Positions 1 to 6,107 of a stretch of DNA of 7,180 bases are shown piece after piece. Under the pieces are notes generated by a model. It did not search any database and was not told the DNA's origin. It saw nothing but the letters and a program-made list of their open reading frames with translations. The stretch spans positions 1-7,180 of the forward strand of contig JAFYRH010000343.1 of assembly GCA_017559555.1 (NCBI GenBank), given 5' to 3'. The translations under genes were made by a program, and so were the position numbers. Numbering within the stretch: the stretch's first letter is position 1; every line of letters starts with the position of its first letter. This stretch comes from Clostridia bacterium (GTDB taxonomy: Bacteria; Bacillota; Clostridia; Oscillospirales; CAG-272).

Positions 1-27
1 CTTAACGCCGATAATTAACTTTAACAT
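1..27 (-). CDS. P-loop (PilT-like) ATPase, first nine codons only
   Basis: Only the N-terminus is inside the window: MLKLIIGVK, reading off the left edge. The start is well supported. A GGAGG ribosome site lies at 37-41, nine bases before the ATG, and a strong promoter lies at 81-109. Clostridial genomes often carry a small P-loop protein, commonly annotated as 'PilT-like' or 'twitching motility', that begins M-[VL]-K-L-I-x-G and then enters a Walker A loop. The hydrophobic strand followed by G fits that start, but the Walker A lysine and everything after it are outside the window. The family assignment is therefore a guess from nine residues. That a gene starts here is much surer than its identity. 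Confidence 0.5.
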
Positions 28-80
28 ATTTTTAAACCTCCAGAAATCAGCAGAGATGACGTTCTCATCCCCGTATGTTC

Positions 81-109
81 ATTATACCAAACTTTGGAAA
101 CAAAGTCAA
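81..109 (-). promoter_or_regulatory. Sigma-A promoter for the left-edge gene
   Basis: On the minus strand TTGACT (104-109) and TATAAT (81-86) are separated by exactly 17 bp. TG sits one base upstream of the -10 (TGGTATAAT), making an extended -10. Five of six -35 bases and all -10 bases match consensus. Transcription should begin near 74, leaving a leader of roughly 45-50 nt with GGAGG at 37-41. The promoter lies just past the pgi stop codon, so the left-edge gene is independently transcribed even if pgi transcripts read through. Confidence 0.85.
91..106. repeat. Perfect inverted repeat inside the left-edge promoter
   Basis: ACTTTG (91-96) and CAAAGT (101-106) form a perfect six-base inverted repeat around GAAA. 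It lies in the spacer and overlaps three bases of the -35 hexamer of the promoter at 81-109. A site in this position could act as a repressor operator. It is short and in AT-rich DNA, so chance is possible. No second copy was noticed in the window. Confidence 0.4.
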
Positions 110-140
110 GGGCTTTTTTTGATTTTCAAAGAATTTTTTA

Positions 141-1481
141 TTATCCGTTCAAACGCTCTTCGAGGGTCTTTTTCATTTCCTCATATCCGGGTTTACCTAA
201 AAGTGCAAACATATTCTTTTTGTAGGATTCAACACCGGGTTGATCGAACGGATTTACGCCAAGCATATAGCCGGAAATTGCACATGCGAGTTCGAAGAAG
301 TAGATGAGCTCACCAAGAACGAATGCATTACGTGCATCAAGTTCGAGCAGAATATTGGGAACGCCACCGTCAACGTGTGCCAAAATGGTGCCCTGCATTG
401 CCTTTTTCTTTACTTCGTTCAAATCCATGCCGGAGAGGAAGTTGAGACCGTCAATATTGGCAGGATCGTTCGGAATTGCAAAAGTATCATTGGTATCGGC
501 AATATCGATGACGGTTTCGAACATGGAACGTGTGCCGTCTTGAATGAATTGACCAAGAGAATGCAAATCTGTAGAAAAAACAACAGAAGCCGGGAAAATA
601 CCCTTTTGATCTTTGCCTTCGCTCTCACCAAAAAGTTGCTTCCACCACTCGCTAAACATAGCGGAAAAAGGCTCGTAGCTTGCCATTACTTCAACATTCT
701 TGCCCTTGCGATAAAGAAGATTACGAATGGCAGCATATCGATAGCAATCATTCTTGGCAATGTCCGCATCCATATATGTATGGCTTGCAGATGCTGCGCC
801 TTGCATCAATTGGTCAATATCAATTCCTGCAACAGCAATGGGCAACAAACCAACAGCTGTCAAAACCGAGAAACGGCCGCCTACATCATCCGGAACAACA
901 AAGGTTTCATATCCCGCATCGGTAGAAAACTGCTTCAGTGTTCCACGTGCACGGTCGGTGGTTACAAAAATACGCTCGCGTGCACCTTCTTTGCCGTATT
1001 TTTCTTCAAGAAGTGTACGGAATACGCGAAATGCAACTGCAGGCTCGGTAGTGGTACCGGATTTGGAAATTACATTAACGCAAACATCACGTCCCTCGCA
1101 AAGTGCGAGAACTTCGTTAAGCGCGGTTGCGCTGATAGAGTTACCTGCAAAGTAAATATCGGGAGTTTTTTTGTTAAGATTGTTATACAAAGGAGACTTC
1201 AAAAATTCAATGACAGCACGTGCCCCAAGATAAGAACCGCCAATGCCGATAACGATAAGTACATCACAGCTCTTTTGAATCTTTTCTGCCGCTACTTTAA
1301 TGCGCGCAAATTCTTCTTTATCGTAATTGTCAGGCAGATCTACCCAACCCAAGAAAGCATTGCCGGCACCGCTCTTTTCGCGGAGCATTTTGTCAGCTGT
1401 GTTTACTTGTGCTTGCACATTTTGATATTCGTGCGCACCGATAAAGGAAGCTACATACTTATCATTCAATTTAATCGCCAT
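141..1481 (-). CDS. pgi: Glucose-6-phosphate isomerase
   Basis: Cytoplasmic enzyme interconverting glucose-6-phosphate and fructose-6-phosphate. The 446-residue product has the length of the Bacillus/Clostridium form, not the roughly 550-residue proteobacterial form. Visible family marks: a sugar-phosphate isomerase (SIS) strand-loop [10 protein letters not shown] (78-87); SKSGTTTEP (139-147), a phosphate-binding loop; signature 1 DDVGGRFS (198-205); [15 protein letters not shown] (285-299) in the active-site region; DLHSLGQ (305-311) with a conserved His; and signature 2 [10 protein letters not shown] (412-421) with the conserved C-terminal Lys. I chose ATG at 1481 (MAIKLND). A TTG thirty bases upstream is in frame, but it lies at the predicted transcription start and lacks a ribosome site. 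AAAGGA at about 1494-1499 serves the ATG, with a rather long 12-base gap. It has its own promoter at 1519-1547. No convincing intrinsic terminator follows its TAA stop. Confidence 0.97.
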   Translation of the reverse strand: MAIKLNDKYVASFIGAHEYQNVQAQVNTADKMLREKSGAGNAFLGWVDLPDNYDKEEFARIKVAAEKIQKSCDVLIVIGIGGSYLGARAVIEFLKSPLYNNLNKKTPDIYFAGNSISATALNEVLALCEGRDVCVNVISKSGTTTEPAVAFRVFRTLLEEKYGKEGARERIFVTTDRARGTLKQFSTDAGYETFVVPDDVGGRFSVLTAVGLLPIAVAGIDIDQLMQGAASASHTYMDADIAKNDCYRYAAIRNLLYRKGKNVEVMASYEPFSAMFSEWWKQLFGESEGKDQKGIFPASVVFSTDLHSLGQFIQDGTRSMFETVIDIADTNDTFAIPNDPANIDGLNFLSGMDLNEVKKKAMQGTILAHVDGGVPNILLELDARNAFVLGELIYFFELACAISGYMLGVNPFDQPGVESYKKNMFALLGKPGYEEMKKTLEERLNG

Positions 1482-1518
1482 AGTCTTAAACCATCCTTTG
1501 AAAAAAATCAATATTGTT

Positions 1519-1547
1519 ATTATACACTATTTGCTCAATGATTACAA
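1519..1547 (-). promoter_or_regulatory. Sigma-A promoter for pgi
   Basis: Minus strand TTGTAA (1542-1547), 17 bp, TATAAT (1519-1524). The -10 context GTGTATAAT is identical over nine bases to that of the nucleotidyltransferase promoter at 5935-5963. Transcription should begin near 1512, giving a leader of about 30 nt before ATG 1481. This makes pgi separable from the carboxypeptidase gene upstream, although no strong terminator is seen between them in 1548-1607. Confidence 0.8.
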
Positions 1548-1607
1548 GCCCCTTTTGTAAAAAAGATGATGATTTTGTCGCTTTATTTTACTCTTTTGAA
1601 AAGTTTA

Positions 1608-2798
1608 TTATATCAATAGAGATTTTGCAAATATATAAGTCAAAATTTCAAAAAAACTTATGCGTTTTATATCCGTTTCGCTGCAAACTTCAACACTACC
1701 GATTTCTTTATCACCATAAATATAGCTGACAGTTCCGATTTTCTCTCCGGCAGATATGGGGGCAACAACTTCTTCAATAAGGGTTACTCTTTTTTCAATC
1801 TTGGAAAGCTCCTCTCCTCTAACCACGCAAGAAAATGCCGGATATTTACCGGTAATTTCTTTTACACTACTTCCCTTTACCGATATTGGGTCAGAAGTTC
1901 CTGCATCTTCGCTAAAAAGTGCAAAATTGGCAAACCCCCAATCAAGCAAAGTTGTAGCCGCCGCATTGCGAATATCACGCGACTCTGCGCCCATAATGAC
2001 ACAAACAAGTGACATTCCGTCACGTTCTGCAGTAGCACTCACACAAAAACCGGCTTTTGATGTCGAGCCCGTTTTCAAACCCGTACACCCCTTGTAAAAA
2101 CGCACAAGTCGGTTGGTGTTGGTAAGTCCAAATGCACCGTCGCGGATAGTATCCATCCAAATAGAGCTATACTGCAATATGAGTGGATGTTTTATCAATT
2201 CGGTGGACATTAGCGCAATATCCTTGGCACTTGTTAAATGGTTCTCGGCAGTATCGTCAAGACCTGTAACATTTTCAAAATGCGTTGCTAACATACCGAG
2301 TTCGGCGGCTTTTGCGTTCATTTTAGCCACAAATGCATCCACGCTACCGCTGACATATTCCGCAAGCGCCACGGCAGCATCATTTGCAGAAGCAATGACG
2401 ACGCTTTTGAGTAGATCCTCTACTGACATTTGCTCGCCTTCTTCTAAAAAGACTTGCGAACCACCCATTGATGCCGCTTTTGCGGAAACAGAAACGGTAT
2501 CGTCTATGCGAATGGTTCCTGCATCAATGGCTTCCATCACCAAAAGAAGTGTCATTACTTTTGTAACGGATGCAGGGGGCAATGCTTCTTCGGCGTTTTG
2601 CGCATACAGAACCGTTCCCGTTGTGGCTTCCATCAAAATGGCACTCTTGCAGTTGAGATTCAAAGCGCCCTCCTCTACCCCCAGTGTGTTGTTTTGCATA
2701 GGCGAGTCATTTTCTTCTCCAAATACTTCTAAACAAATAGGAAGCAGTAGGATAACGGCTATGATGATTGCCGTTATTTTGTAAAACATTTTTTTCAT
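1608..2798 (-). CDS. D-alanyl-D-alanine carboxypeptidase (PBP5/DacF type, peptidase S11)
   Basis: Penicillin-binding protein that removes the terminal D-Ala from peptidoglycan pentapeptides outside the membrane. Residue numbers count from ATG 2798 (396 aa). A basic, hydrophobic leader occupies about 1-27 (MKKMFYKITA, then an Ile/Leu-rich stretch). The three active-site motifs are complete and correctly ordered: SVTK 77-80 (nucleophile Ser77, Lys80), SAN 137-139 and KTG 242-244. A beta-rich PBP5 C-terminal domain follows (about 325-372), ending in a hydrophobic/basic tail (KRISFFEILTYIFAK, 378-392), a likely amphipathic membrane anchor typical of this class. Bacillus homologues are DacA, DacB and DacF; which one this equals cannot be decided here. 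The frame stays open upstream to 2867, but that extension crosses the galM terminator hairpin and lacks a ribosome site. No clear promoter was seen directly upstream, so transcription may partly come from read-through of the gal operon. Confidence 0.95.
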   Translation of the reverse strand: MKKMFYKITAIIIAVILLLPICLEVFGEENDSPMQNNTLGVEEGALNLNCKSAILMEATTGTVLYAQNAEEALPPASVTKVMTLLLVMEAIDAGTIRIDDTVSVSAKAASMGGSQVFLEEGEQMSVEDLLKSVVIASANDAAVALAEYVSGSVDAFVAKMNAKAAELGMLATHFENVTGLDDTAENHLTSAKDIALMSTELIKHPLILQYSSIWMDTIRDGAFGLTNTNRLVRFYKGCTGLKTGSTSKAGFCVSATAERDGMSLVCVIMGAESRDIRNAAATTLLDWGFANFALFSEDAGTSDPISVKGSSVKEITGKYPAFSCVVRGEELSKIEKRVTLIEEVVAPISAGEKIGTVSYIYGDKEIGSVEVCSETDIKRISFFEILTYIFAKSLLI

Positions 2799-2804
2799 AT
2801 TCAT

Positions 2805-2810
2805 CACCTC
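2805..2810 (-). promoter_or_regulatory. Ribosome binding site that decides the carboxypeptidase start
   Basis: GAGGTG on the minus strand abuts one ATG (2804) with no spacing and lies six bases from a second (2798). Ribosome spacing favours the second, giving MKKMFYK and a normal signal peptide. Using the first would add only Met-Asn and leave the leader intact. The GTG inside the site is also in frame but would leave no ribosome site of its own. Confidence 0.7.
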
Positions 2811-2841
2811 GTCACATTCTATGAAAAGGGCGATTTGAATA

Positions 2842-2875
2842 TGAAAAGCCACCGCACAAAATTGCACAGTGGCTT
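2842..2875 (-). terminator. Hairpin terminator after galM
   Basis: On the minus strand a 13-pair stem starts with AAGCCAC (2875-2869) and closes with GTGGCTT (2852-2846) around an ATTT loop. The lower seven pairs are Watson-Crick. Of the upper six, three are G.U wobbles that work only in minus-strand RNA and become C/A mismatches in plus-strand RNA. The helix is followed by a short TTTTC tract. It begins seven bases after the galM stop, exactly where the gal operon should end. The short U run suggests incomplete termination. Confidence 0.7.
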
Positions 2876-2881
2876 CTTATT

Positions 2882-3940
2882 TTATTTGGTTGAAAACTGA
2901 TAAATTGTAGTATAATCGTACTTTTCATCCGGATTGAGCACAACATCGTCAAAATTCGAATGATTGATGGCATCGGGCATTTTTTGCGTTTCCAGACAAA
3001 ATGCCGCTTGTACACTTGCAGGACAACCGCCTTTGAGAGGAGATTCGATCTCCCACATAAAGTTGCCGGTATAGAACTGCACCGCAGGTTGATTGGTATA
3101 AACCTGCATCAGGCGTCCGCTGTTGGGCTCGTAAGCTTCAATACGCAAAACGGGAGTCTTGGTCTCTCCACCGGCAAAGCAAAGACAGTGGTCATAACCG
3201 CCTGCAAGATTTATATCGGTATTTTCGAGATCAAAATCTTGTCCAATAGTCTTTGGCTCACGGAAGTCGAAAGGAGTTCCTTCAACCGAGCGAATTTCGC
3301 CCGTGGGAATGAGATTTTTGTCGGTAGGAATGTAAGTATCCGCATCCATTTGCAGAACGTGATCAAAGATCTTTCCTGACGAAAAGCCCCCCAGATTGAA
3401 ATATGCATGATTGGTGAGGTTAACAATCGTTTTTTGATCGGTTGTTGCCTCATAATGAATAGAAAGCGCGTTGGAACGCAGGAGTGTATAGGTAACGATT
3501 ACATTGAGTGTACCGGGATAATTCTCATCTCCGTTGGGAGAAGTAAGGCTGAGAACCAAACGGGGTTCTTCCCCATCTTCTGCCTTTACATCCCAAAGTT
3601 TGTGCGAAAAGCCAACTTTCCCACCGTGTAAAGAGTTGCCGTTGTTGTTTTGATAAATTTGATATTCTTTGCCGTCAAGAGTAAATTTGCCGTTTGCAAT
3701 GCGATTGCAAACACGACCAACGAGCGCTCCAAGATATCCAGGTGCCAAAACATAATCGCGCAAGGAATCATATCCTGCAACCACATCGGTCATGCGACCG
3801 AGTCTGTCGGGAACGGAAATTTCCATGATGGCACCGCCAAATTCGCAAATACGAATACTCATACCTGCATCATTCTTGAGCAGATAGCTGTGAACGTCGC
3901 GGCCATCATCTATGGTTCCGAAATAATGTTTTGTAATCAT
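2882..3940 (-). CDS. galM: Aldose 1-epimerase (galactose mutarotase)
   Basis: Cytoplasmic enzyme interconverting alpha and beta anomers of galactose and related aldoses. At 352 residues it is full length for the family. Conserved positions by comparison with characterised GalM: Arg76 in GRVCNR (substrate binding), His105 in NSLHGG, catalytic acid His178 in NLTNHAY, Asp250 in GGYDH, and catalytic base Glu317 in FCLETQ. The C-terminal NPDEKYDYTTIYQF motif is also typical. All expected catalytic residues are present. It is the last gene of the operon and starts three bases after the galE stop. Its GGAG ribosome site (3949-3952) is embedded in the galE coding end, eight bases before the ATG, which predicts translational coupling. 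A hairpin follows its TAA stop. Confidence 0.96.
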   Translation of the reverse strand: MITKHYFGTIDDGRDVHSYLLKNDAGMSIRICEFGGAIMEISVPDRLGRMTDVVAGYDSLRDYVLAPGYLGALVGRVCNRIANGKFTLDGKEYQIYQNNNGNSLHGGKVGFSHKLWDVKAEDGEEPRLVLSLTSPNGDENYPGTLNVIVTYTLLRSNALSIHYEATTDQKTIVNLTNHAYFNLGGFSSGKIFDHVLQMDADTYIPTDKNLIPTGEIRSVEGTPFDFREPKTIGQDFDLENTDINLAGGYDHCLCFAGGETKTPVLRIEAYEPNSGRLMQVYTNQPAVQFYTGNFMWEIESPLKGGCPASVQAAFCLETQKMPDAINHSNFDDVVLNPDEKYDYTTIYQFSTK

Positions 3941-3943
3941 TCT

Positions 3944-4963
3944 TTATTCTCCGTCGTAACCGTTGGGATTCTTCTTCATCCAGTTTGCAAGGTCGCGGCA
4001 CATATCGTCGAGGTCGTTTTCGGCTTTCCATCCAAGAACCTCGTATGCCTTTGTGGGGTCTGCATAGCAGGTATCGATGTCGCCGGGGCGACGGGGTGCG
4101 ATCTTATATGCCACCTTGAGTCCGGTTGCCTTTTCGTAAGCTGCAACAATATCAAGCACAGAGTAACCCGTACCGGTACCAACGTTGAAATATTCGACCT
4201 CGTTTACCTTGGTGGCGCGCTCAAGAGCTTTGAGATGCGCCTTTGCAAGGTCTACTACGTGAATGTAGTCACGCACGCCAGTGCCGTCGTGTGTGGGGTA
4301 ATCATTACCAAACACAGAAAGATAAGGCAGTTGTCCCGCGGCAACCTTTGCAACGTAAGGAAGCAAATTGTTCGGAATCCCCTTGGGATTTTCGCCAATC
4401 AAGCCGCTCTTGTGAGCTCCAATGGGATTGAAGTAACGCAGAATGGAGATACTCCAAGAATTATCGGAAACCCAAAAATCCTTAAGGATCTTTTCAATCA
4501 TCAATTTGGTTTGACCGTAAGGATTGGTTGCACTCAGGTCAAAATCCTCACGAATCGGTACACTCTTAGGAGCACCGTAAACAGTTGCGGAGGAGGAGAA
4601 TACAATGCGCTTTGCGTCGTATTTAGCCATCAGTTCAAGCAAATTTAAGGCGCTGAGCAGATTGTTGTAGTAATAAAGACCGGGCATTTGAACAGATTCT
4701 CCAACTGCCTTAAGACCTGCAAAGTGAATGGCAGAGTCAATGTCGGGGTTCTCCTGGAAAACCTTTTCTAAAGCTCCTTTATTGCACATATCAACTTCAT
4801 AAACCTTAAAATCCTTGCCGGTAATCTCCTTTACACGCTCAATGGATTTGGGAGAACTGTTGCAGTAGTTATCCACAACGATAATTTCGTAACCCGCATT
4901 CAAAAATTCAACCGCGGTATGAGAACCGATAAATCCTGCACCGCCTGTAATCAAAATAGACAT
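3944..4963 (-). CDS. galE: UDP-glucose 4-epimerase
   Basis: NAD-dependent extended short-chain dehydrogenase/reductase that interconverts UDP-glucose and UDP-galactose, and in some members the N-acetylated forms. The 339-residue product matches the family length. Visible marks: Rossmann loop GGAGFIG (7-13), Asp31 after the second beta strand for NAD ribose contact, FAGLKAVGES (81-90), catalytic SSSATVYG (123-130), and the Tyr149/Lys153 pair in NPYGQTK. These last residues sit at the same numbers as in E. coli GalE. RYFNPIGAH (176-184) and VRDYIHVVDLA (230-240) are standard GalE segments. AAGGA (about 4972-4976) precedes the ATG by eight bases. It lies 24 bp after the nucleotidyltransferase and 3 bp before galM, all on one transcript. 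Specificity for GlcNAc derivatives cannot be read from sequence alone. Confidence 0.97.
   Translation of the reverse strand: MSILITGGAGFIGSHTAVEFLNAGYEIIVVDNYCNSSPKSIERVKEITGKDFKVYEVDMCNKGALEKVFQENPDIDSAIHFAGLKAVGESVQMPGLYYYNNLLSALNLLELMAKYDAKRIVFSSSATVYGAPKSVPIREDFDLSATNPYGQTKLMIEKILKDFWVSDNSWSISILRYFNPIGAHKSGLIGENPKGIPNNLLPYVAKVAAGQLPYLSVFGNDYPTHDGTGVRDYIHVVDLAKAHLKALERATKVNEVEYFNVGTGTGYSVLDIVAAYEKATGLKVAYKIAPRRPGDIDTCYADPTKAYEVLGWKAENDLDDMCRDLANWMKKNPNGYDGE
3949..3952 (-). promoter_or_regulatory. galM ribosome site embedded in galE
   Basis: GGAG lies in the last two sense codons of galE (Gly-Glu), immediately before its TAA stop and eight bases before the galM ATG. A ribosome finishing galE therefore covers the galM initiation region, favouring coupled, roughly equal synthesis. 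Confidence 0.75.
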
Positions 4964-4987
4964 TTTGTGATTCCTTTCGATAGAAAA

Positions 4988-5899
4988 TCAATCCCAAAGT
5001 TTTTCAGGATATTCGCCCGCATTGATAAGGTCTCGCAAAGCATTCTTTACGCGTTCTTTGTCTTCGGGATATGTAACGCCTTGCCATACCGATGTTGTAG
5101 GATAAACTTTAACGTCACAAACGCCGCTCTTTTGTTGTTCATCAACTGCGGTGGGCAAATAATACTCTGCCTTAAGAGGGTTGGAAGCGATGTTAGCAAG
5201 GAAGGTGGTCAAGCCCTCATCGAGCTTATCAAAAATTTCGGGAGTGAAGCCCCAGCAATTCATAGAAATAATAGTGTCAAACGGGAGGTCGACCCAAGTT
5301 TCTTCATCGTCGGCAAGATAAGCCGCGCAATTCTCTTTTTTCATAATCTTGGTTCTCTCTGTAACACTCTTGAGAATTCCGTTTTCACCAACCTCACATT
5401 GGCCGCGAGAAACGGTACCGTTCTCGGTGAGCGTATTGCCGAGAGCAAAACCGATCATACAGTGATGCGCAACGCCGTTTTCGCAGTTTGCGTTTTTGAG
5501 GTGAGCTGCAAGTTGCATAAAGGTATCTCTGCCATAAAAATCGTCAGCATTGATAACGGCAAAGTTCTCTTTTACAAGATCCTTCACGCAAAAGATTGCG
5601 TGAGCCGTGCCCAAGGGCTTGGTGCGTCCCTCGGGAGCAGTACAACCAACGGGAAGGTTCTCCATCTTTTGGAAAGCATAGGAGACCTCAATTTTTTCTG
5701 CAATGCGATTACCTATCGTTTCGCGAAAGAGCTCGAGATTTTCTTCTTTGATGATGAAAACGACCTTGTTAAAGCCTGCTTTAATTGCATCATAAATAGA
5801 AAAGTCGATAATAAAATTGCCGGCATCATTCATTGGATCGAGCTGCTTAAGTCCGCCGTAGCGAGAGCCCATTCCTGCCGCCAGAATAACAAGAGTCAT
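4988..5899 (-). CDS. Sugar-1-phosphate nucleotidyltransferase (putative UDP-sugar pyrophosphorylase)
   Basis: Predicted to join a sugar-1-phosphate to an NTP, giving an NDP-sugar and pyrophosphate. The 303-residue protein opens with a nucleotide-binding loop of the NTP-transferase fold, LAAGMGSRYGGLKQ (6-19). GRTKPLGTAHA (91-101) contacts the base in relatives. The metal-binding NADDFYG (118-124) is present, as are NGTVSRG (160-166), MNCWGF (213-218), and NPLKAEYYLP (240-249), probably sugar binding. The loop differs from classical GalU, which reads roughly GLGTRFLPATK. This is a separate clostridial branch usually annotated only as nucleotidyltransferase. Its position directly before galE makes UDP-glucose, UDP-galactose or UDP-GlcNAc the likely product, but guanylyl or thymidylyl transfer is not excluded. 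GGGGG (about 5910-5914) is the ribosome site, and the gene heads the operon behind the promoter at 5935-5963. The stop is TGA. Confidence 0.85.
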   Translation of the reverse strand: MTLVILAAGMGSRYGGLKQLDPMNDAGNFIIDFSIYDAIKAGFNKVVFIIKEENLELFRETIGNRIAEKIEVSYAFQKMENLPVGCTAPEGRTKPLGTAHAIFCVKDLVKENFAVINADDFYGRDTFMQLAAHLKNANCENGVAHHCMIGFALGNTLTENGTVSRGQCEVGENGILKSVTERTKIMKKENCAAYLADDEETWVDLPFDTIISMNCWGFTPEIFDKLDEGLTTFLANIASNPLKAEYYLPTAVDEQQKSGVCDVKVYPTTSVWQGVTYPEDKERVKNALRDLINAGEYPEKLWD

Positions 5900-5933
5900 A
5901 GCCGTTATTCCCCCTTAAATACAAAATCATAAT

Positions 5934-5953
5934 CATTATACACCATTATGCAC
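5934..5953 (-). repeat. Tandem 10-bp repeat over the gal promoter -10 region
   Basis: On the minus strand GTGCATAATG is followed at once by GTGTATAATG, a tandem repeat with nine of ten bases identical. The second copy contains the -10 hexamer TATAAT. The first contains CATAAT, a weaker -10 look-alike ten bases upstream. It could offer RNA polymerase or a regulator two overlapping sites; chance duplication is also possible. Confidence 0.5.
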
Positions 5954-5963
5954 ACTCGGTCAA
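5935..5963 (-). promoter_or_regulatory. Sigma-A promoter of the nucleotidyltransferase-galE-galM operon
   Basis: Minus strand TTGACC (5958-5963), 17 bp, TATAAT (5935-5940): five of six and six of six consensus matches. Transcription should start near 5928, leaving a leader of about 29 nt with a GGGGG ribosome site. The leader is too short for a riboswitch. This promoter diverges from the Crp-like gene's promoter 85 bp away. Confidence 0.87.
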
Positions 5964-5968
5964 GAGGG

Positions 5969-5998
5969 TTTGAAAAAATTGAATAATTTTTTTTCAAA
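5969..5998. repeat. AT-rich inverted repeat between the divergent promoters
   Basis: TTTGAAAAAATT (5969-5980) pairs with AATTTTTTTTCAAA (5985-5998) around GAAT, with two extra T in the right arm. It lies just upstream of the gal operon -35 and about 50 bp upstream of the Crp-like gene's -35. TTGA...TCAA half-sites recall Fnr-type operators, though the spacing differs from the canonical TTGAT-N4-ATCAA. A second small inverted repeat, CAAAAT/ATTTTG, follows at 5995-6014. The whole block could instead be an AT-rich upstream element that simply strengthens the neighbouring promoter. Confidence 0.4.
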
Positions 5999-6048
5999 AT
6001 CAAATAAAATTTTGTTGGATATTATTTTTAAATTCTTTGAGGTTCCCA

Positions 6049-6077
6049 TTGACAAGAGTATATTTTTGTGCTATAAT
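6049..6077 (+). promoter_or_regulatory. Perfect-consensus sigma-A promoter for the Crp-like gene
   Basis: TTGACA (6049-6054), 17 bp, TATAAT (6072-6077), with TGC before the -10 forming an extended -10. All twelve hexamer bases match consensus, and the DNA just upstream is very AT-rich. Transcription should begin near 6084, which rules out the in-frame ATG at 5970 as the regulator's start. Such a strong promoter in front of a regulator gene often implies repression or a need for high transcript levels of the downstream transporter genes. Confidence 0.9.
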
Positions 6078-6107
6078 TGTCTCATACGATACAAAAGGCG
6101 GTGCTTT

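Noticed and set aside
240..1541. A 433-codon open frame on the plus strand, antisense to pgi
   Set aside because: It is in exact codon register with pgi, so its stops would need Leu TTA/CTA or Ser TCA codons in pgi, which this gene largely avoids. The product is Cys/Asn/Ile-rich with no recognisable fold and no promoter or ribosome site.
1548..1607. A CTTTTGAAAAG hairpin after the carboxypeptidase gene as terminator
   Set aside because: The stem is short, made only of A/T pairs apart from its ends, and has no following U tract.
2113..2784. A 223-codon plus-strand open frame opposite the carboxypeptidase
   Set aside because: The Ser/Ala-rich translation is a reflection of the sense gene, whose three catalytic motifs are intact. 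No ribosome site was seen.
2799..2867. A 23-codon N-terminal extension of the carboxypeptidase
   Set aside because: It starts inside the galM terminator hairpin, lacks a ribosome site and would bury the signal peptide.
3650..4648. A 332-codon plus-strand open frame across galM and galE
   Set aside because: It has the same codon-register artefact. It runs antisense through two well-identified genes that happen to be in one frame, and it lacks initiation signals.
4919..5932. A 337-codon plus-strand open frame antisense to the nucleotidyltransferase
   Set aside because: It mirrors the codon use of the real gene, has no coherent protein features and extends into the gal promoter.
5900..5935. 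A possible leader peptide or riboswitch before the nucleotidyltransferase
   Set aside because: The predicted leader is only about 29 nt, too short for a known riboswitch, and the ATG-containing stretch there is out of frame with the gene and overlaps it.
5970..6107. A 46-codon N-terminal extension of the Crp-like regulator
   Set aside because: It begins upstream of the perfect promoter at 6049-6077, so it would not be on the transcript. The extension has no family similarity that I can see.
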